From: Propionibacteriales bacterium
GTDB lineage: Bacteria > Actinomycetota > Actinomycetes > Propionibacteriales > Nocardioidaceae
Direction: 5' to 3'
DNA length: 64,000 nucleotides
Assembly: GCA_026392415.1 (NCBI GenBank)
Contig: JAPLCC010000047.1
Span: 62,001-126,000, forward strand
A program made the position numbers and the translations under genes. Under the pieces are notes generated by a model. The model saw only the letters and a list, made by a program, of their open reading frames with translations. It did no database searches and was not told the DNA's origin. This document shows, piece after piece, positions 1-7,256 of the stretch (positions are counted from its first letter, which is position 1; each line of letters opens with the position of its first letter).

Positions 1-302
1 TCGACGGCCTTGTTGCGGAGCGCAACCGTCATCTGGCTCGCGACCGACGCCTCGCTGGCGGCGATCGTGTAGTCGTGGATGTTCTCGAGCTTCCCGGTTG
101 CGGCCTGGACGGCGAGGCTGTCGGCCTTGTCGGTCAGGCCCTCGAGCCGGTCGAGTCCGTCGAGCACCATCGAGCCGAACTCGGTGTCGGGGCCGGTCGG
201 GCCGTTGACTCCGGACGACGGCGCGACGTTGGCGATGGGCGCTGCGGCGCCGACGTCGCCGATGCCGGGGAGCTGCGGGAAGCTGATCGGAGAGATGCTC
301 AT
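1..302 (-). CDS. fliE: Flagellar hook-basal body protein FliE (3' end cut by window)
   Basis: The frame reads about 100 residues beginning MSISPISFPQLPG and runs off the window after VALRNKAV, so roughly the last dozen residues are missing. FliE joins the MS ring to the proximal rod of the flagellar basal body. The C-terminal helix (ASEASVASQMTVALRNKAV) matches the family, which is usually 100-110 residues. It is the third gene of a flgB-flgC-fliE run. An in-frame GTG at 311 overlaps the flgC stop as GTGA and is the alternative start; the ATG at 302 is only three codons later. Confidence 0.88.
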   Translation of the reverse strand, partial: MSISPISFPQLPGIGDVGAAAPIANVAPSSGVNGPTGPDTEFGSMVLDGLDRLEGLTDKADSLAVQAATGKLENIHDYTIAASEASVASQMTVALRNKAV

Positions 303-307
303 CGTGC

Positions 308-697
308 TCACCGGCCGATCTGCAGGGCTGCGGTGTAGGTGTCCTGGGCGGTCTTGGTGACCTGGACCGATGCCTGGTAGCCGCGCTGCGCCATGACGAG
401 CTCACTCATCTGCGAGGCCATGTCCATGTCGGGCATCCGGACGTAGCCGTCCTCGTCGGCCAGCGGGTGCGTCGGGTTGTGGACCAGCCGGCCCTCGGCG
501 CTGGACTGGGCGAAGCCCGCGACGTCGACGCCGCCGTCCGCGCGGGGATCCATGACGACGAACTTCGCCTGGAAGGCGTCGTCGTCGGTGCCCTTGACCG
601 GGTTGGCGTTCGCGATGTTGCCGGCGAGCGCGTCGAGCCAGACCTGGTGCGCGCCGAGCGACGTGTTCGCGATGCGCAGGGTGTCGAAGGCGCCCAT
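308..697 (-). CDS. flgC: Flagellar basal-body rod protein FlgC
   Basis: A 129-residue protein with the N-terminal rod motif (LAGNIANANPV) and the C-terminal FlgC signature (ELVMAQRGYQASVQVTKTAQD) that forms the paired terminal helices of rod proteins. FlgC is a proximal-rod subunit exported through the flagellar type III apparatus. Its ATG shares one base with the flgB stop (TGATG), which suggests translational coupling within the flgB-flgC-fliE operon. Length is normal for actinobacterial FlgC. Confidence 0.95.
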   Translation of the reverse strand: MGAFDTLRIANTSLGAHQVWLDALAGNIANANPVKGTDDDAFQAKFVVMDPRADGGVDVAGFAQSSAEGRLVHNPTHPLADEDGYVRMPDMDMASQMSELVMAQRGYQASVQVTKTAQDTYTAALQIGR

Positions 698-1056
698 CAG
701 CCGTTACCGCCCGACATGATCGAGAGCCTCGTGTGCCGGTCGCTGATCGCGCGGCCCATGACCTCGTACTCGTACTGGGTCTGGATGGCGGCGATCGACT
801 CCTTGCGGAGGTCGACGTTGTTGTCGTTGGCGCCCACCGGGGTGTCGGTCGGGGTGACCGTGGCGCCGATGAGGGAGGAACCGTTGCCGGTCTCGATGGC
901 GCGCGACAGGGCTGACTGGAAGTCGACGGCGCGGGCGCGGAACCCGGGGGTGTCGACGTTCGCGATGTTGTCGGCGATCACCTGCTGCCGCGTCGACAGG
1001 CCGTTGATCGCGGAGTGCAACACGAAGCCGACTGCGTCGGTGGCTGCGAAGGACAC
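697..1056 (-). CDS. flgB: Flagellar basal-body rod protein FlgB
   Basis: Proximal-rod protein of 119 residues with the rod motif VIADNIANVDTPGFRARAVDF near residue 30. The frame can be extended to 1140, but I chose the GTG at 1056 because a strong GGAGGAGA ribosome-binding site lies just upstream and the protein then starts at the family position (VSFAATDAVGFVLHSAI). It opens the flgB-flgC-fliE run. A 177-bp gap separates it from the CheX-like gene and contains a FliA-type promoter (1157-1183). Confidence 0.93.
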   Translation of the reverse strand: MSFAATDAVGFVLHSAINGLSTRQQVIADNIANVDTPGFRARAVDFQSALSRAIETGNGSSLIGATVTPTDTPVGANDNNVDLRKESIAAIQTQYEYEVMGRAISDRHTRLSIMSGGNG

Positions 1057-1156
1057 GTGGATCTCCTCCAGAGGCACCTGTCCTGACGAATCAGAAGTGG
1101 GTGCAACGGTCGGTGCCGGTCCTTCGGCGGGGGCGAGCATTCCCTGCTCAGGGGGT

Positions 1157-1183
1157 TCATCGGTCCACCACCCGATGACCTGA
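1157..1183 (-). promoter_or_regulatory. FliA-type promoter of flgB operon
   Basis: On the minus strand TCAG (1183-1180), a 15-base spacer and ACCGATGA (1164-1157). The -10 differs by one base from the sigma-28 consensus GCCGATAA and has the canonical 15-base spacing. The expected start is about 95 bases upstream of flgB. The same layout occurs before cheR, cheB, flgN and cheA in this window. Confidence 0.6.
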
Positions 1184-1195
1184 GTTCCGATCGCT

Positions 1196-1208
1196 GGGAC
1201 TTGGTCCC
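1196..1208. promoter_or_regulatory. GGGAC-N3-GTCCC palindrome upstream of flgB promoter
   Basis: GGGACTTGGTCCC lies 12 bases upstream of the proposed -35 of the flgB promoter. A near-identical palindrome (GGGACTAGGTCCC) lies at a similar position upstream of cheA (12710-12724). Possible activator site; inference only. Confidence 0.35.
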
Positions 1209-1233
1209 GAGTATCCCGACCGTTCGGAGATGG

Positions 1234-1713
1234 TCAGACGAGGACGATGGAAACGGCCCCTGCGCCGTACCCCGCGACGTCGACCGAGAGGTCCTCGCGG
1301 CGGCCCAGCGTCAGCGCACTGATCCGCAGCTGCGGGTCGAGCGGAGGGCCGGCGGGGTGCAGGGCGTGCAGGCGCAGGTGGTCGGCGCCGGTGACGTTGA
1401 ACATCGACGCGGCGATGTTGAGCACCTCGTAGAGGTTCTCGGCGATGACGTCGGTGACCTTGCCGTCGTCGATGGCGGCCTGGGCGCCGCCGGGCGGGAT
1501 CAGCCCGATCGCGGCGCCGGCATGCGCGGAGAAGGCCAGGTCGCACAGGATCAGCGCGCTGATCCGCAGCTGGTCGTCGACGTAGACCGCGATCGAGGCG
1601 GCGGTGTCGGGCGCAGGCGCGAAAGGCGTGGCGGGGGTCAGCGTCACCTCCCGGTCGAGGAGCTCGACGAGGAGGTCCTTGAGCTGCTTGGGCTGGGGCA
1701 GGTGGATGACCAC
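1234..1713 (-). CDS. CheX/CheC-like protein in chemotaxis operon
   Basis: A 159-residue protein without a clear family name from memory. Its central helix carries the E-x-x-N pattern (E96, N99 in VIAENLYEVLNIAASMFN) that forms the active site of CheC/CheX/FliY response-regulator phosphatases. Hydrophobic strands surround it as in that fold. It follows a CheY gene by 7 bases (start GTG 1713, with GAGGT upstream), in the operon cheR-cheY-cheX-cheY. Likely a second CheY-P phosphatase or a localisation/adaptor variant. A second, canonical E-x-x-N helix was not found. Confidence 0.55.
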   Translation of the reverse strand: MVIHLPQPKQLKDLLVELLDREVTLTPATPFAPAPDTAASIAVYVDDQLRISALILCDLAFSAHAGAAIGLIPPGGAQAAIDDGKVTDVIAENLYEVLNIAASMFNVTGADHLRLHALHPAGPPLDPQLRISALTLGRREDLSVDVAGYGAGAVSIVLV

Positions 1714-1720
1714 GGTGACC

Positions 1721-2080
1721 TCAGATCACGGTGCGCAAGGCGTCGTCGAACGCCTCGGGGGTGAACGGCTTGGCGATCAGGAACGCCGCGCCCGCCGAGG
1801 CGGCGCGCTGGCGCATCTCCTCGGAGCCTTCGGAGGTGACGAAGCCGAACGCGACGTTCGACCCCGATGCACGCAGGGCGGAGAGGCAGTCGATGCCGTT
1901 CATCTCGGGCATGTTCCAGTCCGACAGCACCAGGTCGGGCGCCTCGCTCTGCACCATCTCCAGTGCCTGGCGACCGTTCTCGGCCTCGACGATGTCGTGG
2001 CCGCCGTGGCCGGCCTGGCGCAGGGTGCGGATCACGATCTGCCGCATCACCCGGCTGTCGTCGGCGATCAGGATCTTCAT
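1721..2080 (-). CDS. Single-domain response regulator, CheY type
   Basis: A 119-residue stand-alone receiver. The acidic pair D7-D8, phosphoacceptor D54 (VLSDWNMP), T82 (FVTSEGS) and K104 (IAKPF) are all present, so it should be phosphorylated by CheA. Its ATG overlaps the stop of the upstream cheX gene (ATGA). CheY-P binds the flagellar switch. With two such receivers in the same operon, one may be the motor-binding CheY and the other a phosphate sink or a partner of the CheX proteins; the sequence does not tell which. Confidence 0.93.
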   Translation of the reverse strand: MKILIADDSRVMRQIVIRTLRQAGHGGHDIVEAENGRQALEMVQSEAPDLVLSDWNMPEMNGIDCLSALRASGSNVAFGFVTSEGSEEMRQRAASAGAAFLIAKPFTPEAFDDALRTVI

Positions 2081-2586
2081 CGGGGTCCTCCCTGGGGGAC
2101 GTGGACGCAGACCCGGACCGGGCCGCCGCGCCAGGCGACGTCGACACGGCAGACCTCCTGGACGTCGCTGGCGAACGCAGCGCGCCCAGCGGCGACCGAG
2201 GGGAGGGACAAGGTGCTGGGGCCCGGCATCAGGCTCTTGATGCTGCCGCCGACCATGTTGACGAGCTCGCCGACGGCGTCGGCCGCGTCGCCGTCGTGCA
2301 CCTCGTCGACCGTGGGGATGTCGAGCATCCGGGCGGTCACCGTGCGGGCGACGGTCTCGTCGAGCTCGATGGTGATCACGCCCTGCCAGCCGCCGGTGAC
2401 GGTGACTGCCGCCGACCAGGCGCCGGCGGCGTCGAAGGGCGCTCCGGCCGGCACAGCGCGGGGCGCGAGCGCCTCGTCCTCACCGAGGAGCGCCATCCAC
2501 ACGTCCTCGGTCACCGAGCGGACGTCCTCCAGGTCGGGTGCTTCGAGGTCGGCGGAGGCGGGGTCGAAGAAGGTCAGCATGTTCAT
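2077..2586 (-). CDS. cheX: CheX-like chemotaxis phosphatase
   Basis: A 169-residue protein with the CheX active-site helix AVGELVNMVGGSIKSLMPG (E107, N110). In CheX these residues insert into the receiver active site and hydrolyse CheY-P, replacing CheZ. The gene overlaps both neighbours by four bases (ATGA at each end) and lies between two CheY genes, fitting a signal-termination role. The start at 2586 is preferred over longer in-frame extensions because of that overlap. Confidence 0.8.
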   Translation of the reverse strand: MNMLTFFDPASADLEAPDLEDVRSVTEDVWMALLGEDEALAPRAVPAGAPFDAAGAWSAAVTVTGGWQGVITIELDETVARTVTARMLDIPTVDEVHDGDAADAVGELVNMVGGSIKSLMPGPSTLSLPSVAAGRAAFASDVQEVCRVDVAWRGGPVRVCVHVPQGGPR

Positions 2587-2981
2587 GCCAGTACTCCGTC
2601 CGGGGCAGCGTCGTGGTTGAGCAGGCCGAGCAGCTCGAGCTTCTCGACGATCGCGTCGGGGGTGAATGGCTTGATGACGTACTCGTGCGCACCGGCGGCG
2701 AGCGCGCGCACGATGTTGCGCTGCTCGCCCTCGGTGGTGACCATCATCAGGGTGATGTCGCGCCACGCGGGGTTGGCGCGCACCTCGGTGATGAAGGTGT
2801 AGCCGTCCATCACCGGCATGTTCCAGTCGACCAGGCAGATGTCCGGCACCGGTCCGGACCGGAGCTGGTCGAGGGCGTCCTGGCCGTGGACGGCCTCGGC
2901 GGTTTCGAAGTCGAGTCCGGTGACGATGTGGCGCAGGATGCTCCGCATGGCCCGGGAGTCGTCGATGATCATGGCGCGCAC
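2583..2981 (-). CDS. cheY: Single-domain response regulator, CheY type (second copy)
   Basis: Receiver of 132 residues beginning VRAMIIDDSRAMRS, with an IDDSR acidic pocket, an LVDWNMPVMDG phosphoacceptor segment, a MVTTEGE Thr switch and a VIKPF lysine. The GTG at 2981 follows an AGGAGC site and sits 2 bases after the cheR stop. It directly follows cheR and is more like classical CheY (DWNMPVMDGYTF) than the copy at 1721-2080. Operon: cheR-cheY-cheX-cheY-cheX-like. Confidence 0.92.
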   Translation of the reverse strand: MRAMIIDDSRAMRSILRHIVTGLDFETAEAVHGQDALDQLRSGPVPDICLVDWNMPVMDGYTFITEVRANPAWRDITLMMVTTEGEQRNIVRALAAGAHEYVIKPFTPDAIVEKLELLGLLNHDAAPDGVLA

Positions 2982-2983
2982 GA

Positions 2984-3847
2984 TCAGGCTCCTGTCAGGG
3001 TCAGGTGGGATGGAGTCGGCTGTGCGACGGGTGCGTTGGCGCGACGGTGCGCCTGCACCCGACCGATCGGCTCCCGTCGCCAGGCGGCGGCGAGGTCGTC
3101 CGGCAGGTCGAGGGTGGTCTCGGAGGACCCGAGGAGCAGGTAGCCGTCGAGCGACAGCATCGGCAGCATCCGGCGCAGGATGTCCTGCTTGGTCGGAGCG
3201 TCGAAGTAGATCAGCACGTTGCGCAGCCAGATCATGTCGAAGGTCCCCAGGGCGACGTACGGCGCAGCGAGGTTCAGGTGGCGCACGGTGATGCGCTGGC
3301 GCAGCCGTTCGGCGATCTCCCACTCGCGTCCGACCCGGTTGAAGTAGCGGACCAGGCTGGTCGCGGGCAGGCCGCGGTTGACCTCGACCTGGCTGTAGCG
3401 CCCGGACTTCACCCGTTCCAGCATGGTGGTGGCGATGTCGGTGGCGACGATCTCGTACTCCCACCCGGCCGGCAGGTGCTGGTCGAGCAGCATCGCGATG
3501 GAGTAGGCCTCCTGGCCGCTCGAGCACGCCGCGCTCCAGATCCGGAGGCGGCGGGTCGTCGAGCGGCGCTCGAGCAGGTCGGGGAGGATCGCGTCGGTGA
3601 ATGCCTGGTACGGCGTGTGGTCGCGGAACCAGCTGGTCTCGTTGATGGTGAGCGCGTCGATGACCTTGCGCCGCTCGTCGGGGTCGAAGGCCAGACGGGA
3701 GACGTAGGTCTCGAGGTCCATGCCCTTGGCGGCGGCGAGGGGAGCGAGGCGAGCTTCGACGAGGTATTCCTTGCCCTCGTCGTACACCATCGACGTCTCG
3801 CGCCGCACGAGCGCGGAGACGGACGCAAAGGCGGTGGGCGTGGTCAT
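2984..3847 (-). CDS. cheR: Chemotaxis protein methyltransferase CheR
   Basis: S-adenosylmethionine-dependent methylase of chemoreceptor glutamates (287 residues). An N-terminal helical CheR domain contains TINETSWFRD. The SAM site is RIWSAACSSGQEAYSIAM, and the fold continues through VATDI and FDMIWLRNVLIYF. The frame can start at 3865, but I prefer ATG 3847 because it sits exactly 7 bases after a GCCGATGG -10 element, mirroring the layout at cheB; this implies a leaderless transcript. It is the first gene of the cheR-cheY-cheX-cheY-cheX-like operon and is divergent from cheB, its antagonist. Confidence 0.94.
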   Translation of the reverse strand: MTTPTAFASVSALVRRETSMVYDEGKEYLVEARLAPLAAAKGMDLETYVSRLAFDPDERRKVIDALTINETSWFRDHTPYQAFTDAILPDLLERRSTTRRLRIWSAACSSGQEAYSIAMLLDQHLPAGWEYEIVATDIATTMLERVKSGRYSQVEVNRGLPATSLVRYFNRVGREWEIAERLRQRITVRHLNLAAPYVALGTFDMIWLRNVLIYFDAPTKQDILRRMLPMLSLDGYLLLGSSETTLDLPDDLAAAWRREPIGRVQAHRRANAPVAQPTPSHLTLTGA

Positions 3848-3854
3848 GACTCGT

Positions 3855-3881
3855 CCATCGGCCATGTGCGGTAGTCCCTGA
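3855..3881 (-). promoter_or_regulatory. FliA-type promoter of cheR, apparently leaderless
   Basis: On the minus strand TCAG (3881-3878), 15 bases, then GCCGATGG (3862-3855). The start codon ATG 3847 begins 7 bases further, so transcription would start at or next to the first codon. The -35 lies inside the 27-bp inverted repeat. Confidence 0.6.
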
Positions 3882-3935
3882 CCAAAAGCACCGAAAATGC
3901 GCGTGTCGCGGTGCTTTTGGTCAGGGACTACCGCA
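3867..3935. repeat. 27-bp perfect inverted repeat between cheR and cheB
   Basis: Arms 3867-3893 and 3909-3935 are exact reverse complements over 27 bases, with a 15-base centre (3894-3908). The right arm ends GGTCAGGGACTACCGCA. The arms hold the -35 elements of both divergent promoters, and each is followed after exactly four bases by GCCGAT. It lies between two gene starts, so it is not a terminator. It looks like a symmetric promoter/operator. Confidence 0.9.
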
Positions 3936-3947
3936 GCGGGCCGATAC
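3921..3947 (+). promoter_or_regulatory. FliA-type promoter of cheB, apparently leaderless
   Basis: TCAG (3921-3924), 15 bases, GCCGATAC (3940-3947). The GTG start of cheB begins 7 bases later at 3955 and no Shine-Dalgarno sequence is present, consistent with a leaderless mRNA. Confidence 0.62.
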
Positions 3948-3954
3948 CTCGGAC

Positions 3955-5019
3955 GTGACTCAGATCAGGGTGCTCGTTGTTGACGACTCGGCGTTGGTGC
4001 GACGACTGGTCACGACGGCGCTCAGTCAGGCCTCCGACATCGAGGTCGCCGGCGTGGCCAAGGACGGCGTGGAAGCCGTGCGCATGGTCGACGAGCTGAA
4101 GCCCGACGTGGTCACCCTCGACATCGAGATGCCGAACCTCGACGGCCTCGGCGCGCTGACGCAGATCCGCGAGAAGCATGCGCGGTTGCCGGTCATCATG
4201 TTCTCCACGCTCACCGAGCGGGGTGCGACCGCGACCCTCGACGCGCTGTCCCGGGGCGCCTCGGACTACGTCACCAAGCCGTCCAACACCGGACAGATCG
4301 CCGACGGCATCGCCGCGATCCGCGACCAGCTGGTGCCCCGGATCCGTGCCCTCGCGGGGATGCGCAAGCTGACCCCGGGCACGGCCCGACCCGTCCTCCG
4401 GCGCGAACGTGAGCAGCCGGCCGTCCTTCCCGTCAGTGCCCTCCTGATCGGGTGCTCGACCGGCGGTCCTGATGCGCTGGCCCGGCTGTTGCCGCGGCTG
4501 CCCGTCGATCTCGGGGTCCCGGTGCTGGTCGTCCAGCACATGCCGCCCGTCTTCACCGCGATGCTTGCCCAGCGTCTCGACAAGCTGTCCGCTCTCACCG
4601 TCCGCGAGGCCGCGGACGGTGACGAGGTACGCGCTGGCGAGGTGCTCCTCGCGCCCGGCGACTTCCATCTCCGCGTCGGCCGGGCCGGTCGGCTCGGTCC
4701 CGTGCGGGTGTCACTCGACCAGGGTGCGCAGGAGAACTTCTGCCGCCCCGCGGTCGACGTCATGTTTCGCTCCGCGCTGGAGATCTACGGCGGTGGCGTG
4801 CTGGCCACCGTGTTGACCGGCATGGGGCACGACGGCCTCGCCGGAGCTCGGGACCTGGCAGCCGCGGGGGCCCGGATCCTGGCCCAGGACGAGGAGAGCT
4901 CGGTCGTGTGGGGGATGCCCGGTGCGATCGCGAGCGCGGGTCTGGCGGACGACGTGCTCCCGCTGGACGAGCTGGGCGGCCGGATCGCCAGCCTCGTTCG
5001 CCGCTCCCACGCGGCCTGA
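3955..5019 (+). CDS. cheB: Protein-glutamate methylesterase/deamidase CheB
   Basis: A 354-residue protein with an N-terminal receiver (D10-D11, phosphoacceptor D56, K108) joined by a linker to the C-terminal esterase. The catalytic triad is visible as S168 (GCSTGG), H195 (VVQHMPP) and D293 (GMGHDG). It removes the methyl groups added by CheR and deamidates receptors; phosphorylation by CheA activates it. It starts with GTG, probably on a leaderless transcript, and diverges from cheR across the 27-bp palindrome. Convergent with the FliT-like gene downstream. Confidence 0.97.
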   Translation: MTQIRVLVVDDSALVRRLVTTALSQASDIEVAGVAKDGVEAVRMVDELKPDVVTLDIEMPNLDGLGALTQIREKHARLPVIMFSTLTERGATATLDALSRGASDYVTKPSNTGQIADGIAAIRDQLVPRIRALAGMRKLTPGTARPVLRREREQPAVLPVSALLIGCSTGGPDALARLLPRLPVDLGVPVLVVQHMPPVFTAMLAQRLDKLSALTVREAADGDEVRAGEVLLAPGDFHLRVGRAGRLGPVRVSLDQGAQENFCRPAVDVMFRSALEIYGGGVLATVLTGMGHDGLAGARDLAAAGARILAQDEESSVVWGMPGAIASAGLADDVLPLDELGGRIASLVRRSHAA

Positions 5020-5096
5020 GCGCGTCAACCCACCTGCAGGTCCGGGACCCACCTGCGGACGTTCAGTCCGTGCCAGGTGTTCCGTCGACCGTGAGG

Positions 5097-5423
5097 TCAG
5101 GCGGTGACGTCGAGATAGACGGGGACCGACCGTGTGGTCGTGGCATCGCTCACCCGGTCGGCCACGCGCTGTTGCTGACGGGTGTCGGACAGGATTCCGG
5201 GGATCGCAGCCATCAGCCGCTGCTGCCGTTCGAGCAGCACCCGGGCCCGGGGCAGGAACTCGTCAGGGATCGGGCCGAGGTCTGTCGGCGGCTGCCACGG
5301 TGCGTCCTCGGCGGTGCGGTGGCCCTGCAGCATTCGTTCGGCGCGGTCGGCATGCTCCTCCAGTCGATCCAGCGCTTCGCGCCAGGTGACCGGTCGGCGT
5401 GGCCGTTCGGGGTTCGCGTTCAC
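5097..5423 (-). CDS. FliT-like small flagellar protein
   Basis: A 108-residue, mostly helical, charged protein (VNANPERPRRPVTWREALDRL...). The GTG start at 5423 overlaps the fliS stop as GTGA, so the two are translated together. Position after fliD-fliS is where many bacteria carry fliT, the FliD chaperone, and a helical protein of about 100 residues fits. I cannot show sequence similarity to FliT, so this is a call by position and size. Confidence 0.5.
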   Translation of the reverse strand: MNANPERPRRPVTWREALDRLEEHADRAERMLQGHRTAEDAPWQPPTDLGPIPDEFLPRARVLLERQQRLMAAIPGILSDTRQQQRVADRVSDATTTRSVPVYLDVTA

Positions 5424-5800
5424 TGGATTGCCGCCGCCATCGCCGCTTCGCGCCAGGTGTCGCACAGCTGGCGAGCGAGGCCGAGGGCCTCCTCGGAGGT
5501 CGCTGCATCACGACGGATGTTGGCGAGCACCAGCTGGTTGCGCAGGTAGGCGTACAGCGCAGCGAGCTCCGCTCCGCCCGTCATCTTGTCGACCTGGAGG
5601 CTGGACTCGAGCTCCAGCACGATGTCCTGGGCGTGCACGAGGTTCCGGTGCGCACCTTCCCAGTCGGCGACCTGCTGAGCGCCGAGCCCGCGCTCGACGT
5701 CGAGGACGAGACGCTCGACGAGCATCACGAGCAGGCGTGCCGGCGAGGCGGTCGCGACCGCATTGGACTGGTACGCCGCGTGGGCGCTCAGGGTGTTCAT
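5420..5800 (-). CDS. fliS: Flagellin export chaperone FliS
   Basis: A 126-residue helical protein starting MNTLSAHAAYQSNAVATASPARLLVMLVERL, the typical FliS N-terminus (Y-x(n)-ASP-x-LL-x-ML). FliS binds the C-terminal helix of flagellin, prevents premature polymerisation and hands it to the export gate. It follows fliD by 10 bases and overlaps the FliT-like gene. Confidence 0.94.
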   Translation of the reverse strand: MNTLSAHAAYQSNAVATASPARLLVMLVERLVLDVERGLGAQQVADWEGAHRNLVHAQDIVLELESSLQVDKMTGGAELAALYAYLRNQLVLANIRRDAATSEEALGLARQLCDTWREAAMAAAIQ

Positions 5801-5810
5801 CAGTCAGTCC

Positions 5811-7145
5811 TCATTCGCTCGAGGCAGTCAGGGACGCCAGCTGGCTCGAGAGCCAGCTGGATTGGGCCTGCATCTGGGAGAGCGCCGTCTCGAGCGCGGT
5901 GTACTGCCGTTCGAGGGAGGTTCGTCGCAGCTCGAGACGGTCGTCCCAGCGCGAGATGTTCTCGTTGAGACGCGTGATCGCGGTGCCGTGGCTGGTGATC
6001 GCATTGGTCACCGAGCCCTCGAACTTGTCACTCGCGGCCTTGGCCACCGCCTCGATGCGGGCGGTGAACCCGGTGGGGCCGGTGAAGGCCGCCGCGGCGG
6101 CGATCGGGTCGTCCTTGTACGACGCCGCGAACTTGTCGGGGTCGAAGGTGAGCTTGCCGTAACGGTCCACCTGGATGCCGTACTTGGCCATCGAGGTGCC
6201 GTCGGCGGGGTACATCGCGTCCTGCAACGCGCCGGCGACTCGTCGCAGGTTGCTGTCGCCGGCAAGCACTCCCTTCGCGGTGGTGCTCGTGGAGGTCATG
6301 CCGGAGATCTGGCCGAGGACGGCGTTGACCCCTTCGACGAACGACTTCATCGACGCCGAGGCGCCGGCGGCGTCACGGCTCACGTCCACGTCCGCGGTGC
6401 CGGTTGCGTTGGAGGCCAGCGTGATGGTGACGCCGGGGACGACGTCGGCGAAGGTGTTGGTGGTCGAGGTGGCGGTGATCCCGCCGATGTCGATGCTGGC
6501 GTCGCGACCCGCACGGATCGTCACGCCGCCCAGGAGCGCGGCGCCGGTGGAGTCGGTCAGGTCGAAGGCCTGGTCGCCGCCCGTGGTGGACGACTCGACG
6601 AGCAGGCGGTACTGGTCGATGCCGCCGGATGCGCCGGTCCGTACGAGCGTCGCGCGGACACCGGCATCGGCTTCGTTGATCGCGGCGGCCAGCTGTTCCA
6701 GGGTCCCTCCGGCCGTGTCGATCTGGAGGTCGGGCTCTCCCGCGCGCTTGAGGAGCACGCTGCTGGTGGCGCCGGTGACGACGTCGGTCTTCGCGTGCGG
6801 GTCGAGGAATGCGGCCTGGTGGCTGAGCGCGGTCTGGCCGACGCTCACCGTGAAGGCGCCGGCAGCCGCGGAGGTGGTGGCCGCGACGCGGACCCCGGTG
6901 TTGGTCGAGGTGGCAGCCAGCGTGGACCAGGACCCGGTCGTAGCGGTGCGCATGCCTTCGGCGGAGGTCCCCAGCGCCTGCAGTGCTGTGTTCAGCTTCT
7001 GCAGGGCGGTGACCTTGCTCTGCTCCGTGGTGACCTGGGTCTTGAGCTTGGTCTGGGGCAGCGCTTCGAGCGCCATCAGCTGGCTGATGATGCTCGCGGT
7101 GTCCAGTCCGCTGGCGAGTCCGCCGATGCTGCTGGTCGCTGCCAT
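5811..7145 (-). CDS. fliD: Flagellar filament cap protein FliD
   Basis: A 444-residue hook-associated protein 2 with the N-terminal FliD domain (SSIGGLASGLDTASIISQLM) and the C-terminal heptad region that ends in MQAQSSWLSSQLASL. FliD caps the growing filament and promotes flagellin folding. ATG 7145 is chosen over an upstream extension because GGAGGAACG precedes it. The gene follows the fliC terminator and shows no FliA promoter of its own, so it may depend on read-through from fliC. Confidence 0.94.
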   Translation of the reverse strand: MAATSSIGGLASGLDTASIISQLMALEALPQTKLKTQVTTEQSKVTALQKLNTALQALGTSAEGMRTATTGSWSTLAATSTNTGVRVAATTSAAAGAFTVSVGQTALSHQAAFLDPHAKTDVVTGATSSVLLKRAGEPDLQIDTAGGTLEQLAAAINEADAGVRATLVRTGASGGIDQYRLLVESSTTGGDQAFDLTDSTGAALLGGVTIRAGRDASIDIGGITATSTTNTFADVVPGVTITLASNATGTADVDVSRDAAGASASMKSFVEGVNAVLGQISGMTSTSTTAKGVLAGDSNLRRVAGALQDAMYPADGTSMAKYGIQVDRYGKLTFDPDKFAASYKDDPIAAAAAFTGPTGFTARIEAVAKAASDKFEGSVTNAITSHGTAITRLNENISRWDDRLELRRTSLERQYTALETALSQMQAQSSWLSSQLASLTASSE

Positions 7146-7173
7146 GGTCGTTCCTCCGATGTGTCCTAAAAGC

Positions 7174-7212
7174 CCGCGTGCCGGTGGGGCCGGTGGCCCC
7201 ACCGGCACGCGG
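7174..7212 (-). terminator. Strong terminator after fliC
   Basis: Two 18-base arms (7212-7195 and 7191-7174 on the transcript strand) pair perfectly around a 3-base loop and are followed by GGGCTTTTAG. It lies between the fliC stop and fliD, so it should uncouple abundant flagellin mRNA from fliD expression. Confidence 0.85.
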
Positions 7213-7256
7213 TTGGTGCGTTACGTCAGGAGCTGAGCTCCTTACCGATCAGGCGA

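Noticed and set aside
3867..3935. The cheR/cheB inverted repeat as a bidirectional terminator
   Set aside because: It lies between two divergent gene starts, not after stops, and has no T tract. Its position relative to GCCGAT elements fits promoters better.
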